From contig NC_080053.1 in the NCBI RefSeq assembly GCF_026212465.1, positions 5,700,787 to 5,764,786 of the forward strand: 64,000 nucleotides of DNA. The letters are read 5' to 3'. Position 1 is the stretch's first letter; each line of letters begins with the position of its first letter. Source of the DNA: Amaranthus tricolor. Lineage: Eukaryota; Streptophyta; Magnoliopsida; Caryophyllales; Amaranthaceae. Below the pieces are notes generated by a model. It was not told the origin of the DNA. It saw only the letters and a program-made list of their open reading frames with translations, and searched no databases. Below, one piece after another: positions 12,301 through 25,600 of this stretch. A program made the position numbers and the translations under genes.

Positions 12301-15300
12301 TTAACATATATACATAATCCTTTGTAAATAATACTCATTTTATTATACTCTAAAAGCTTGGGATTTGGGATATATTTCTGAGAATTAATCCCCTGTTTTC
12401 CTTGTTTGTAAGTACAAGTCTGCCCAGATTCGGCCAAGTACCGAAGCGAGCGCCACCCGCATCCGCACATTGGGGCCGTGGGTAAGCCAAGGTATAAGCT
12501 AGTGAAGCTCGGAAGAAAAGACTCCTCATCGGCTGGAATTGGCAGTTAATTGGAAATGAAATGCCTCCCATTTTCAAGACATAAATTGGCGGCATATTTT
12601 TACCAATTTTGGTTTTTTGGGTTGGTTGAATCCCTTTCACACTTGCGTTTCTCAGCGTATTTTGTTGGCTTCTTGGGCTGGCTTGGTGGGTTTTTAGTAC
12701 ACTTCTTAATTGGTGAATTGTGGAAGCTTTGTGAATTATCTCGTGCATTGAGATGCCCGAAAACGAAGGGAATTATTATTTGTCGCCACCTGTTTCATTT
12801 TATCGCCACCCCCCCTTCTAACAAAATTACCATATTACCCCTAGATTTAAAAAAATTACAAAAATGCCACTTAAGTTAAAAAATGTTTAAGAAATGTAAA
12901 TGGCACTTAATAACATTGTTATCGCTTAATGACATTATTATCGGAATTATATATATATTGAATTTTCAGAGGCTTTATGGTAGTATATTCGAATTCAAAC
13001 ACGATACCTTCTCTCTAAAAACTCTCTAGAAACAATACGTAAAGTTAAACAAGCTAGTACTCTAGATCGAACATCAATGTCTATAAATGGTGTTGTTTTA
13101 TTCATTTGGAAACATACAATTTTGATTCGAATCTCTCTTCTTTTATTCACTTACGTAAGAGTGGTATTTGCTACACACCTCAAGTAGTGAGTATACATTA
13201 TTTTTTGTGGTGTGTTAACCTTGGAAAAGTCCCCTCTATTTACATGTGGACTAGTTAGGAAATAATTTTCTTAATTCAACGACAAGTTCGTATCACACTA
13301 TATATTTCTTTATCAAACACATGTTAAACACAATTATAAATATATTTCTTTATCAAACACATGTTAAACACAATTATAAATATATTTCTCATATACAAAT
13401 ATTATACATATTATTAATACTAATATGTATTAATGATTGTAATAAGAAAACTATGAAAAAACCTTAAATAAATCTATATTTCCAACATATTGTTGTTATA
13501 TTTCTTATCTCTATGTCAGTCATATTGTTACATACTTGAAGTTTCAAACAACAAAAGTAGTACACATCAACAAAGGAGTATTTAGTTGGCATTATTACTC
13601 GATTCCTTAATCCACATGTAGCAACTAGCAAGTCAAATCAAAATGTGAGTGAGTGACACTACAATGTGTGGAGCAAGTACAATACATTAGATAATAATTC
13701 CTTCTTATATTATACTTGTTATATTTGACTTTTTACGTAACTCAATGTGCTACTTATATATTAAACTATATACATCTAAAAATTATAAAAACTTAATATT
13801 ATGAAAGTATACGATTAGACGATTCAAACAAGATCCCCATTTGACTATATTTTATCTTACATATTAGCCGCAATATATAAAATAAGTTTGAACGATAAAT
13901 TTGTTAAAACCCGTTATGTAGTGAGTATTTCATAACGGAGGAAGTACTACTTACTCTTCGTTCCTTAAAATTCTCATAAAAAATATTAACGGAATTTAAG
14001 AAAAATATAATCTTTTAGATAATGGATATATTATTTAATTGGATAATAAATTTGATGGAAGAAAAGTGAAAACCATAAACTTAAAAAAATATTGAAAGAA
14101 AGTTAGTGGAAACAAAATACGGGACTACAACTAATTAAAAAATATTTTTATAAAATTAGTGGAAAATAAGTGGTCACCATAAATAATATAAAATTATTAA
14201 AATGGAATTAATTGAAGATATGTAGAACCATAAGAAATATAACAATGTTAGAATGGAATAAGTGAAAAATATGTAGGGATCATAAACGTTATTAAAATAT
14301 AAAAATAAGGATAAATAAGGTTATTTTTGTTCAAAATTTGTGATATAAATAGAAATATTTTTATAAGAACAACAAATAAAACATTAAAAATGAAAAATGA
14401 AAACTACTTTAAAGAACGGATGAAGTATAATATTAGAAAGATAAATTTCAGCGAATCAAAAAAAAAGATTAAAAAGTGAGATGTATGGAAAATAGAAAAA
14501 CGCATAGATAAAATAAAAAAATAAATTTATATATAAATTAATTCAAAAATAACAATAAATTAAAAAAAATGTAAAATCGTATAAAAACACATCAAAATAG
14601 AACTAGCAAACTTGTGGTTACTAATAAAGTACGACAGATGTTGTGAAATCAAAAGGAGAATAAACTATTGTACACGCAGTTAAGAGTTAAAAGACTAGAA
14701 GTGTTTATTTGGGTTATTGGGTTGATTTCGGGTGAAACATTTTAATTCTGTTCCTGTCTAATTTTAAAGAACAATTAATTAAGATTTTAATCTCCTTATT
14801 AGTTGTTAATCAGATGATTTTTGCTGGTGAAAGTCTTAATTTAATCCCTTGCCAGTTATGCAGTAAGATCTTTGGATGGAGATGCTTATGATTCCAACAA
14901 AACACAGCAAAGGGGTTAGAAAGGCCCGGAATTCTTTTCCGGGGGCCTACTCCGACGCCCAAGTTAGTACAGATCAATATATGGGTTGCCTAACAGGTCT
15001 TTCGAGGTGCACAGTGGCAACTAGGAGGATAACTGTTTAGGGCTTATTTAGACGTGAGGTCTTTCGTAATAAATTATCACGATAAATGTCAATTAAATTT
15101 TTTTTTCTTTTTTCCGTTGCTCTGAAAATCAATGTGAAATTCTGATATTCAGGTAAGATCGTTTGTATTTAATCACTTTGAATTCTTTGTACTTATCTGT
15201 TTCTCTAAGAAAATTAGTTTTTTTTTTTTATTTATGGTGCTTTGGTGAGTAGTTATAGGTGATGATTGTGAAACAAACATTCCTTCTTCGACTCCTTAAG

Positions 15301-16448
15301 ACATTCTCTGCATGCGCCACTCGCCTTTTTAGACGTGTCAATCCCTTAATTACAATCGAATACTTTATTTGTCTTTTGTGGCGTTTCTAATTTCTCCTTT
15401 CAACACGTGTCCCACTTCATAAAAGTGATGCTTTATCGAAGGACATGTGTCCTCACATGCACGTGAGCTTCTTATGCACTAACCTTCTAAGCCTGTATGT
15501 AGAATCCTTCAATAACCCTGTCAGATAACTGTTCCCAGATAATTACTTATTAGCACGAAATCTTCCCAGATTCTGGCAGGTTTGATTTTCTTTGACTGTC
15601 TTTTTATTATAATAACATTTAATTAATATTTTATACACACAGATTCGGTTTAAAATCGAGTTTATGTCCACATTAATTTTTATATAATTTTAAATTTAAA
15701 TTTATTTTAAATTCAGGTCAAATTGAGTTCGGTTACAAAGTCGCGTTAACCAAAACGTGAGTGACATCTTGGTAGATAGTTTCCTCACATTTAAAATAAG
15801 GCATAGTACCCAAATAAATAAATCTTTTTTTTCTCCTCCAGATTCCAGTCTCCAAATATATAAAGAATTACTAAAATAATAGTGGTTACAAATGGGGACA
15901 GTGTCCTCAATCCTGAGGCCGAGAATTAATCTCACCTTAAGACCCTTCAATCACTCCTAAGTCCTAAATGAATCAATACCATTAACATATATACATAATC
16001 CTTTGTAAATAATACTCATTTTATTATACTCTAAAAGCTTGGGATTTGGGATATATTTCTGAGAATTAATCCCCTGTTTTCCTTGTTTGTAAGTACAAGT
16101 CTGCCCAGATTCGGCCAAGTACCGAAGCGAGCGCCACCCGCATCCGCACATTGGGGCCGTGGGTAAGCCAAGGTATAAGCTAGTGAAGCTCGGAAGAAAA
16201 GACTCCTCATCGGCTGGAATTGGCAGTTAATTGGAAATGAAATGCCTCCCATTTTCAAGACATAAATTGGCGGCATATTTTTACCAATTTTGGTTTTTTG
16301 GGTTGGTTGAATTCCTTTCACACTTGCGTTTCTCAGCGTATTTTGTTGGCTTCTTGGGCTGGCTTGGTGGGTTTTTAGTACACTTCTTAATTGGTGAATT
16401 GTGGAAGCTTTGTGAATTATCTCGTGCATTGAGATGCCCGAAAACGAA

Positions 16449-16591
16449 CGCATGTGTATTATTTTTTTGAACGGAGTAAAATTAAATATATTACCACATC
16501 TGAGAAATGTCCGAGATAAAGTTTCCGTCTATTTGATCAACTTATGATTCTCCATATACAGGTGAGTTTGACACACTATTAATTTTTATGT
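16449..16591. other. Right flank of the array
   Basis: Sequence identity with the unit stops sharply after 16448 (unit position 1724) and AT-rich single-copy sequence follows. I see no gene and no target-site duplication at the junction. Confidence 0.7.
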
Positions 16592-17209
16592 TCTTTTGTT
16601 TACTGATATAATATTTTAGAAATTTAATTTTAATAAAGAAACTTTATTAATTAGCAAATATATCAACATAAAAAGCCAAATATATTCTAAAAAATTTTAT
16701 TTGGAAATCTTTTGTAGCATATGAATTCAAAAATATAATTTTTCAAGAAAATTATGAAGAATATATTTAATTGTAATATACTCCTCATATGAAGTATTAA
16801 GAAATAAGTTAATGTAAACTTTGGTAAAAATTATTGAATATGGTAAATTATTATAACAATGCCATGTGAAATTTTACGGTCTTTATATAAGATTGTATGA
16901 TCTTTTGTTTCCTGGAATAATATTTTAGAAATTAAAATTTTAATGAAGAAACTTTATTAATTAGCAAATATATTAACATAAAAAGCTAAATATATTCTAA
17001 AAAACTTTAGTTGAAAATCTTTTATAACGTATAAATTCAAAAATATAATTTTTCAAGAAAACTATGCAGAATATATTTAATTGTAATATACTCCTCATAT
17101 GAAGTATTAAGAAATACGCCAATGTTAACTTTGGTAAAAATTATTGAATATGGCAAATTATTATGACGATGCCATGTGAAATTTTACGGTCTTTTTATTA
17201 GATTGTATG
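16592..17209. repeat. 309-bp tandem duplication
   Basis: Two copies (16592-16900 and 16901-17209) share most of their sequence, with scattered substitutions. Shared blocks include ACTTTATTAATTAGCAAATA and the closing GTGAAATTTTACGGTCTTT. The copies are clearly more diverged than the 3681-bp units, so this is an older event. No coding potential. Confidence 0.85.
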
Positions 17210-17458
17210 ATATATGATTAGACATTCTTTCTATTCTGGTCAATTATGAGCAAAGAGAAAAATTATGATTTTTATCTAAAAAGTGAATATTGTTAATGAA
17301 GAGAGGGAATGAATTGTGTAGATAAAATTAAAAGAGAGTTAAAATGTACTTCATGGATGAAATTAAAATAAAGTGATGCACCATTTTCCAAAAATAAAAC
17401 TAATGTAAAATGAATGAAACAGATCAAAATGACAATTGTTTTAAAAGTGAGATACTAA

Positions 17459-17765
17459 CTACTCGTTTCGTTCCCTGAATTGAAAAAATAAAATTTATGT
17501 GATTAGAATAATGGTGAAGTAAATAATGAAAATTTTTTACATTGGTTTTAGTTGTAAGTGAAATAAAATAAAATAAAAATAAATAAGATTTTTTTTAGAT
17601 TAGATATTAATATTAATTTTAATTGTAAGTGTATAATATGTAGGGACTTAAAAAATAAAATATTGGAATTTTATAAAAAGAAAAGGATAATTTTGTCCAA
17701 CATATATAAGAATAAGTGTTAAATTTGATTAAAATAATGAGACGAGAATAAAAAGAAGTTTTGAG
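17459..17765. mobile_element. Degenerate Stowaway-type MITE
   Basis: It starts with a CTCGTTTCGTTCCCTGAATT end and shares the GTAGGGA / AAGGATAATTTTGTCCAA core with the second MITE of the 3681-bp unit. The right end is eroded. Confidence 0.4.
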
Positions 17766-20700
17766 AATATTATTATTATTTTGAAAGAGGGTTGTTATAA
17801 GGCTTTAGATGTCACATTAATTGTCAACATTTACATTGTGCATTATTAGTGTAACGAGTACTTCCAAATGGACGAAATATTGATTAGATTAAATTTGAAA
17901 ATTAAAATTTTAAAGTTATGAATTATTTTTTTCTTTACCATTTCAACCTTTTTCATTTCTTTTATTACTTCATCTGATTTCTTTCCTTCAACCATAGTCT
18001 CTTCACCATATAAATATTTGTTCATCTCTTTTACCCTCACTTTCTTCCTCTTCATAATTTTTTATCTGCTATTTGTGTATTTAAGTAATGCTAATTCTTT
18101 AAATCTTTACAAAATAAATTGAAATCATGCACATAATTTGAGTTTTCTATTTTAATCCCTTAGAAATCTCTAAAAATTTAGTCACAAACCATCACCATTT
18201 TTGATTTTAAACCTCATCTTAATTTTTTGAGTTTTTTTTTTTTCTTAGTTGATTTAAAAACTTATTTTAATTTTTTTCATTCAAAACTCACATTATTTTT
18301 TTCTTCACCATTATTATAGTTATTTTTAAAATTTTTGTGATGTGTGATTATGTCTAAGCCAATGAAGAAAGTGAAAGGAAAACAATTAACCATGTTATAA
18401 ATTTATCTTTTTGATGGAATTCTATTATGCAAATTCATCATTTTTATGGAGAGAGAAAAAGTGAAAGAAAGAAAATTTTTAAGTACACCAATTCATTTTA
18501 ATGGAGGATCAAGAATGAAGTGAATGGAAGGAAGAAAATAAAGGGAGAATAAGTTATTTTTAATGATAGTTTAATTATAAAATAAATGTAAATTAAAAAA
18601 TCAAAATAGGTGTAAGATGATCTATTGATTAGGTTATTGGTAAAAAGATCTTTAAAAGAAATTTCAATTTAAAGTTGAAACCAATTAAAGTTTGAACCTT
18701 TAAAAGTGATAGAAATAAAGTTCATATTTTTAAAATCAAATTTTTCTTTAAAATATTATTTGGTTTTTTTGAGTTCGTCCTATTTTAATACTTCCTCTAA
18801 TTCCCTTTAAATATATATATTTGAGTTGAATACGAATATTAAGAAAGAAATAAGACCACTATAATTGTTGATACTCAAGTGGTAATTGAAGATTTTAAGA
18901 CAAATTGTAAAATTAATAGGTACTCCTATTTTTGTAATAAAATAAAACTCAAAAAGGAGGGAACCACAATAATTGTAAAGTTAATTGATATATTTTTGTA
19001 TAAAATATAATTTGCAAAGACAAATTGGTAAAGAAAAAAAACCTTTACATTAAATAAAAATGTGAAAAATAAGGTGAATTTATCAAATAAAAAATAGAAC
19101 AGTTAAAATGAATAAGAGAGGATATATTTTATGAGATCTTTTTTAATCATATAAGGTACTCTAAATTCTAAGGGTTAGGAGAGTAACATAAATATAAATA
19201 GGATCCATGATTGAATTAGAGGCGTTCAAAACAGACCTGAAGATCTAATATTCGCTCAACCTTGTATCCGAACCTGACTTGACTCGACTTCAAAATGAAT
19301 TTAAAATTATGTAAAAATCAATATGAACACAAGACTCAATTCAAAACCGAATCGAAATATGTGACCTAAAATTAACTCGATGAACTGAATGAACACCTCA
19401 AAATTGGGGCTCAATACTAGAGTACATAGGAATTTTACTGTTTAATTACTTGCCATAAACATCACTTAGTTATTTGTAATTCCTATTGAAATTCATCAGT
19501 GTTAAATAAATAATTTTAATTAATTTTAACAAAAGAATAAATTTTTAAAAATTAAGACTTCACATACAAAATAAGTTTAGTATATTTTTAATTGAATTTA
19601 GTATTTCTTTTTGTGATCTAAAAAAAGTATTTTGCCAACTCTTAATTCTTTAATGAGATAAGAACATTTTGATATTATTCATTTAAGTTGTGTCATCAAT
19701 TCCATTGTCAAATAGTGAAATTATCAAGCTTTCAAAAATGGTCCCGCTTTACGGGTATCCGGGTGGGCCTTCAAAAGCCCAATCTAATTGTTGTACTAAC
19801 GTGGTGTAGTGTATCCACAAACAAAATAGATTTTTATAAATAGGAAAAATTGCATCACATGGATTGAACTTCGACATTTTCATGTTTTTTAATGTTGAAA
19901 TTTATAAATTGTATTCGCTGGAAAAACTTAACTTAGTTTCATCCAATTTATTTAATAAGATGAGTATCATGTTTTTTATTTAAATGGATTGAACTTGCAA
20001 CATGACTATCATGTTAATTTTTTTATTTATTTAAAAATACAAATTTTTCAACGTGATGGTGGTATAATAAGATCATCTTTATTGAGCTGGTTAAATATAC
20101 ACTTTGCATATAAAATAATCATTTTTAACTAGAGATGAACATGAGTCGGATAAGGATCAAGTCTAACTAAACCAAAATTCAAACCTTATTTTTTTTGACA
20201 CGAACTTGGATTCTGATCCATAGGATTTGGAAATTTTGAACTTGACTCAGACCCTTAGGGTCTAGCGATTCTAGGGTTTCGATTTGGGTCCAAAGCTGGT
20301 AATAGTCATATGGTCATTAGCAAATTGCCCCGCACAAATTCATGGTCCGGGGAGAGGTACCGAATAGACCATACTCGTATCCCTTTGAACGAGAGGGCAA
20401 GAGGAATGCATGCAATCAATTTAAACCCCAGACAAAGAGAGTCCTGCAAAATGATATATGAGTAGCACCCAAATACCATGGGAGAACTTACCTTCATAAC
20501 ACAAACAAACTGGAGTAGGAGAGGACCATAAGATAAATATTAAATAAACAGATAATAGATTTAAAATCAGAAAGTAAAATAAAATACTACATAGAACAAA
20601 AAGAGGTAAGTGAAAGGAGACTATTAAAAATCTAGGTCAAAAACTATCTTTATTTTTTTCCCTAAAAAACTATAAAAAATATATTATGCAATTTTTGTTT

Positions 20701-22424
20701 ATTCATATAAATTATTTAAACATATTCAACTAACAAAGGATTTTCTAATACTTACCAAATATAAAATTTTCCAACTTTCTTAAAAACGAAATATTCATTA
20801 AGTCTTTCAATTTTTATAGTACAAATACAATGACTACATTTCAAATCACATAAATCGGCAAAATTTCAAATCAGTCAATTTCCAAAATGTTAAATCCTAA
20901 ATATCTTTATTAACAGTGGACTTATACATCTAGTCCATCTATCTACAATCTATAATCTATAATCTTCATCTATATTCTATTATCTATCTATAATCTCACA
21001 ATCTCAACAAAATTTTTTTCTTTAAAACTCAATAATGGTGTCATTGTTATTAGTATGATTAATATTTATATCTTTGACTTTATCACTTTTTAACTATGGC
21101 TATTATATTCTCCATATTGATTGGTTTTATACTTTTTAGATTACACCATTAAATTTGAGTGGTAGAAAATCATAGGAGTATTTTATTTCATTTTTTTCAA
21201 TTATTTATAAACATCTTTTCAATTTTATTTATCAAATGAGTATTATTTAGTGTATTGGATATTTTAAAATGGTTAAAATACTATACACTTTTATTAGTAT
21301 TTTTGGTTATTTAGACTATTGGTTACTTAAATACAATGCTTAATTTTAACATGATTTAGGTTGTGACTATTTTTATGCAAGTCATTTATATTTTTTTTGA
21401 CAAAAAATTATTTTGTTTGTTTAAACTTTTATAAAATATTTTACATATTTTTATCTTAAATTTGATTTTGAAGTTATTATTAATAGTTGTAATACTCTAT
21501 ATAAATTAATGTAATATTTATTTTTGTTAGCATAAATTGGTATGTTAGTTTTTATTAAAAAAACTCACAATTACGTATTGTATATTTTAAGAACGAACCA
21601 TTTGCCTTTTTATTCAAAATAAACAAATAGAAGTATAAATATAATTATATCAAACATTATAATCAAATTCATCGTCTTTTGTTGTGATTTAATTATTAAG
21701 TATAAATTTTCTATTGTAATATGAAAATAAGTAAATTTTAACAAACATAGATTATTGAATTTAAAGCGACAATTATTGGGTGCCTTATTATTCAAGAGTT
21801 GATTCGTCCAAAACTCTTAATAACCAACACATATCCATTATTTATAGCGGGTTAAATTCTGATAATTATTATTCTAAATCTGGCATATACTTACCCATCC
21901 CCACCTCCTCTTAACCTTTATGGTTTATACCCTCATATTTGATTATCAAAATAAAAATAGAAAAAATACGTCTAAAAATAATTAAATTAATTTGCTCACA
22001 TCTATTAAAAAGAAACTGAGATAGAACATTTAAGAAATAATTAAGGTTTACAAACTATATATAAATTGTTATGATTATAAATTCACCCTCTAAATTATAT
22101 TATGAACAAAAAATACACATAATAATAGGAAATATATTGTAAGTACGTAATATATGGGGTATGCGGGCTATATGCCTTTATCGCAAGCTTGTATGAGATA
22201 AAGTGTACAATGTATACGGTAAATATGCTTTTATGCCTATTACCCAACCAATATACATACTTGAACTCAATATACGCCAAATTTATACACATATTTTATT
22301 TACTCCATATATGATGTGAAATTGCAAAATCTACAATACATATAATCGAAATTTGTTTCCCAAATAGCTTAACCTAATATTTTAGAGATTAATTCTACTT
22401 GCCACTAGTTCGTGATATCCGATC
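17766..22424. other. AT-rich spacer without a recognised gene
   Basis: Long A/T-rich stretches. A probable short Stowaway remnant lies at about 18790-18966 (CTTCCTC left end, AGGAGGGA right end). Dispersed-repeat fragments lie at about 19217-19400 and 20128-20290. A simple ATCTATAATCT-type tract lies at about 20930-21000. The ORFs of 61-69 codons here show no recognisable domain. I see no tRNA or rRNA gene. Confidence 0.6.
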
Positions 22425-22600
22425 AGCTAGTCTTATATGAGACCATCTTATCATGAGACGGATCCATATAAATAGCCTAATTGATATCCTTTTTTTAAAA
22501 AATTAAGTAAAAGAACAATTATTTTTCTTTTCAATTTTTTTAAAATGAATATTGAATCAACCCAAATTAAGTCGTCTCATGTTGAGACAATCTTAATAAA
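22425..22600. mobile_element. Short MITE with GAGAC-type inverted ends
   Basis: The left end (AGTCTTATATGAGACCATCT, then CATGAGACGG) and the right end (AAGTCGTCTCATGTTGAGAC, then AATCTTA) are complementary in their GTCTCAT-type blocks around an A/T-rich centre. Length and structure fit a small non-autonomous DNA transposon; no clear target duplication was found. Confidence 0.5.
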
Positions 22601-25600
22601 GAATTTGTCGTATCCAATTTAGATGATATAAACCTAGAGTGCATTAATGGATACTAATAAAATAAAAAATATTTTTTTTGAAATAAAAAAGCCAAAAAAA
22701 GTAAATTGAAAAAGAAGAACCCTTTGTATTCTTCTTGGAGTCCATTTCTTCATTGTTTCTATTCCAGTTGCTGTAGGGACTAGGGGACTAAGGAGGAAGG
22801 GGGTACTTTGGTTTATAACCAAAAATAAGAAAGTTCAAAAAGGAAACTGTATCTATTAATGGCAGTTTTGAGGGTTTTCATTCAAATAAACTATACTCCT
22901 TGCTTTTTCTACGATATCCTCGTTCTAAATTAGGGGCAATTAAGAATTTGCAAGCTGATTCACTTGATCTTGTAGAAACACTTTTGATTGTGTTATATCT
23001 TCTCTCCCTTTAGGAAAATATTTTCATTAATTAAACATGATTCACACTTACCCATGTCTTTTTGATTTCATCATAATTATCATCAATTTTATTTACTGTT
23101 ATTATTATTACTATTATTATGGGTTTTATAAATTATGGGTGGCCTCCATTTTCTCTGGTGGGTTCTTTGAAGATATGCTGAAGGAGCTTATTCATTATTA
23201 TCGAATTATAAGGGCACCTCCATTTGTGGAAGGTTTTTCATACTATGAATTTCCAATTCTGCAAAGACTTAGGGTTTTCTAGTGGTAAATACCCATTTTC
23301 ATCATTTTTTGTAAATACCCATGTTGCTAATTATGTTTAATGTCTTAATTTGGTGTAAAAAGTTTAATCTTTTATTGTTTAAGAGTGATTTATTGTTGTT
23401 GTGTGCATTTGGTCTAATTTTAATTTTGTATATTATGTTTCAGCAAACATAAAGGTGGAGTGTTGGCATCAGATGCATTAGCAATTGCACTTTCAGTTAC
23501 TCCATTGTACATACAAATGTCTAACTCCTGGTTGGTATTACCTTTTTTCCCTAATTCCTCAATGGTATTCATTGCCTTTTTGTTTGTAACTTTCAGCATT
23601 TTTAATTTTATTATCTTCTGTTTTGTCTTGGTTGTGTTCTTATATTGTATAATTTGTTTTAGATAATTTTAACTCTGTCACTTGTTTCTTTTTTTTGATG
23701 GCTATATTATGCTTGCTGAAATCATCTATGTTTTAATTGTCTCTTTTTTGGTTGGGGGAGGGAGACTCGGACGAGCTGTGTCATATGGTTTGATTTTGAC
23801 ATTAGCATGAGTGCGTGACACCGTTGCTGCCTAATTTGCTAGCTTTGTTATCGAACCACTTTTGCAATGTGCTTCTAGCAATTGGTTAACGACACACTTG
23901 TATCATCTAGAATTAGTTTATCTAAAGTACAATTTGAATTACATTTACATAGTTTTCGATGCACCAAATCATTTTTATCCATACCTGGTAACACTAAGTG
24001 AGAATGCTTGATGTTGGATCTTATAATACTTGTTTGGCGAATGAGCTTATGGAAATGGCTATGCATGTAACTATTAGTCTGTGTAGTTTCCATGGATTTT
24101 CCTATATTAGCTTCTTTCCTTGAATTATAATTTTGTATAACTACTAGCATGGTTGATATTAAGGTTTTGGCATCATTATATTGGCATGGTTGTATTATAT
24201 AAGTCCTTGTGGTCTTCTATAGTCCATCCCTTATTACGTATATTAGAACTCATCGCTTACCTATGAAGCATATCAGGATACTCCTTTATTACGTACCTTT
24301 TTAAATTTCGTGCAGAAGAATTTGACCACCATTAGTTAGCTGCTATAGCCAAAACATTTATGCCGCTAGTACACGCTTAAATTGTCATGTATGGTTTATT
24401 TATTTATTCAAGAAAGGACTAGTGGTACTCTATTGAAGATCCTTAGTTAAACCTTAGTATGAAATAGCTATGCTCTTGAAGTTTGGTTTCTTTTGTCAAA
24501 GTGCACCAACAAATGGCGAGTTGTAGCGATGAAGAGCAGGATATTAGGCCTTGGTTTTTATGGATTTAAATGGAGTACTCAGGACTGGATGTCGTGCAAT
24601 TGAGGAAAATTAAAATAACATTAATTGATTTGGCTCTAGGGTTTCACTTTTAGTAGTGAACAACCATATGTTCTAAGGTATTTGGTCTTGAGCTTGATTG
24701 CATGTTAAGAATTTATAATTACAAATGTTTTGATTAAATTGTTAGAGAGAATGTATCCCTTCAGTTGCTTTTTGGATCAAAAGTTGTTTCATCCTTTTAT
24801 CTATTGCTTACAAAAAGTATAGTGTCAGTGATATATTCATACTCCAACAACAACATTTCATTACTCCAACACCATTAAGTGGCTCTCCAAAAGGACACAT
24901 TGCAACTGAATGGGTAAGCATGAGTTGTGTGGGATCTTTTTTCTAGAAACACTTATGAGAAAATATTTTCCTGAAATGACATATTGCAACTAATATCAGC
25001 TATATCCTAGAAGGAATATGTTGTATCCAATATGGGATGGAATTATGGAAATAACTTTTGGAGAAGTCAATTCAATTATACCAACCTAAGCTATTTGGAA
25101 TTTCGAACAATTGGAATCTATTCTTTTCTAATGGAATCAATCAGTAATTTTTATCTGCTGGGAGCTTATGGGAAAACATGGATAAGGACTGGATTTCTTT
25201 GCCTTCCGAGATATGAGGTTTTCTTCAATTTTGATGGTTTTTATAGAATGTTTCTCTACTTTAGTTTGTTTGGCATGGAGAAAAAGGTGTATTGATTTAC
25301 TTCATTTTATGGTTCTTGTGGCCAAGAAGTTGTTGCGTGGTGGAAGGAAGTAAGTGCACTTGCTTGTCATTGTTCTTTATTGTGGATTCTAGGTTACAAT
25401 GTTTATATTGTGCAACTTAATGAGAAGAGGTTGGGGATTGGTTGTCCTGGACGTTTGACCTGATTAGAGATTAATCCTATTGTTTGTGACTGAGCCATAA
25501 GCAATACTCTTCTGTTGGAATCAACATAAGTTTTGTTGTTCTGATCATTTCTTGTGTGCTAATTAAATTGGAGATATATCTTTCCTTTGTTGGTTAAGGA

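Larger units (their letters stand above)
1..16448. repeat. Tandem array of 3681-bp units (4.47 copies)
   Basis: Head-to-tail repeat with an exact period of 3681 bp. Copies begin at 1, 3682, 7363, 11044 and 14725; the last stops at 16448 after 1724 bp. The phase of the first copy is set by the window edge, so the array probably extends to the left. No indel separates the copies. The only substitutions I noticed are G/A at unit position 106 (G,A,G,A,A) and C to T at 16313 in the last copy. The unit holds a GC-rich hairpin, three ACGT-core motifs, a doubled 40-bp repeat and two MITE-like segments. It has no convincing protein-coding exon; its ORFs are short and lack recognisable domains. It could be a young satellite or a recently amplified promoter-like segment. 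A collapsed or expanded assembly is an alternative. Confidence 0.97.

Noticed and set aside
1..16448. Array as ribosomal DNA intergenic spacer or a CRISPR array
   Set aside because: No rRNA gene borders are present, and CRISPR needs short repeats with unique spacers in prokaryotes; these are 3.7-kb identical units in a plant genome.
20306..20497. 63-codon minus-strand ORF with slightly higher GC content
   Set aside because: I considered an exon of a kinase or retroelement, but neither reading frame shows a family motif.
25032..25295. 87-codon plus-strand ORF
   Set aside because: Phe/Tyr-rich translation typical of T-rich intron-like DNA; no domain and no splice support.
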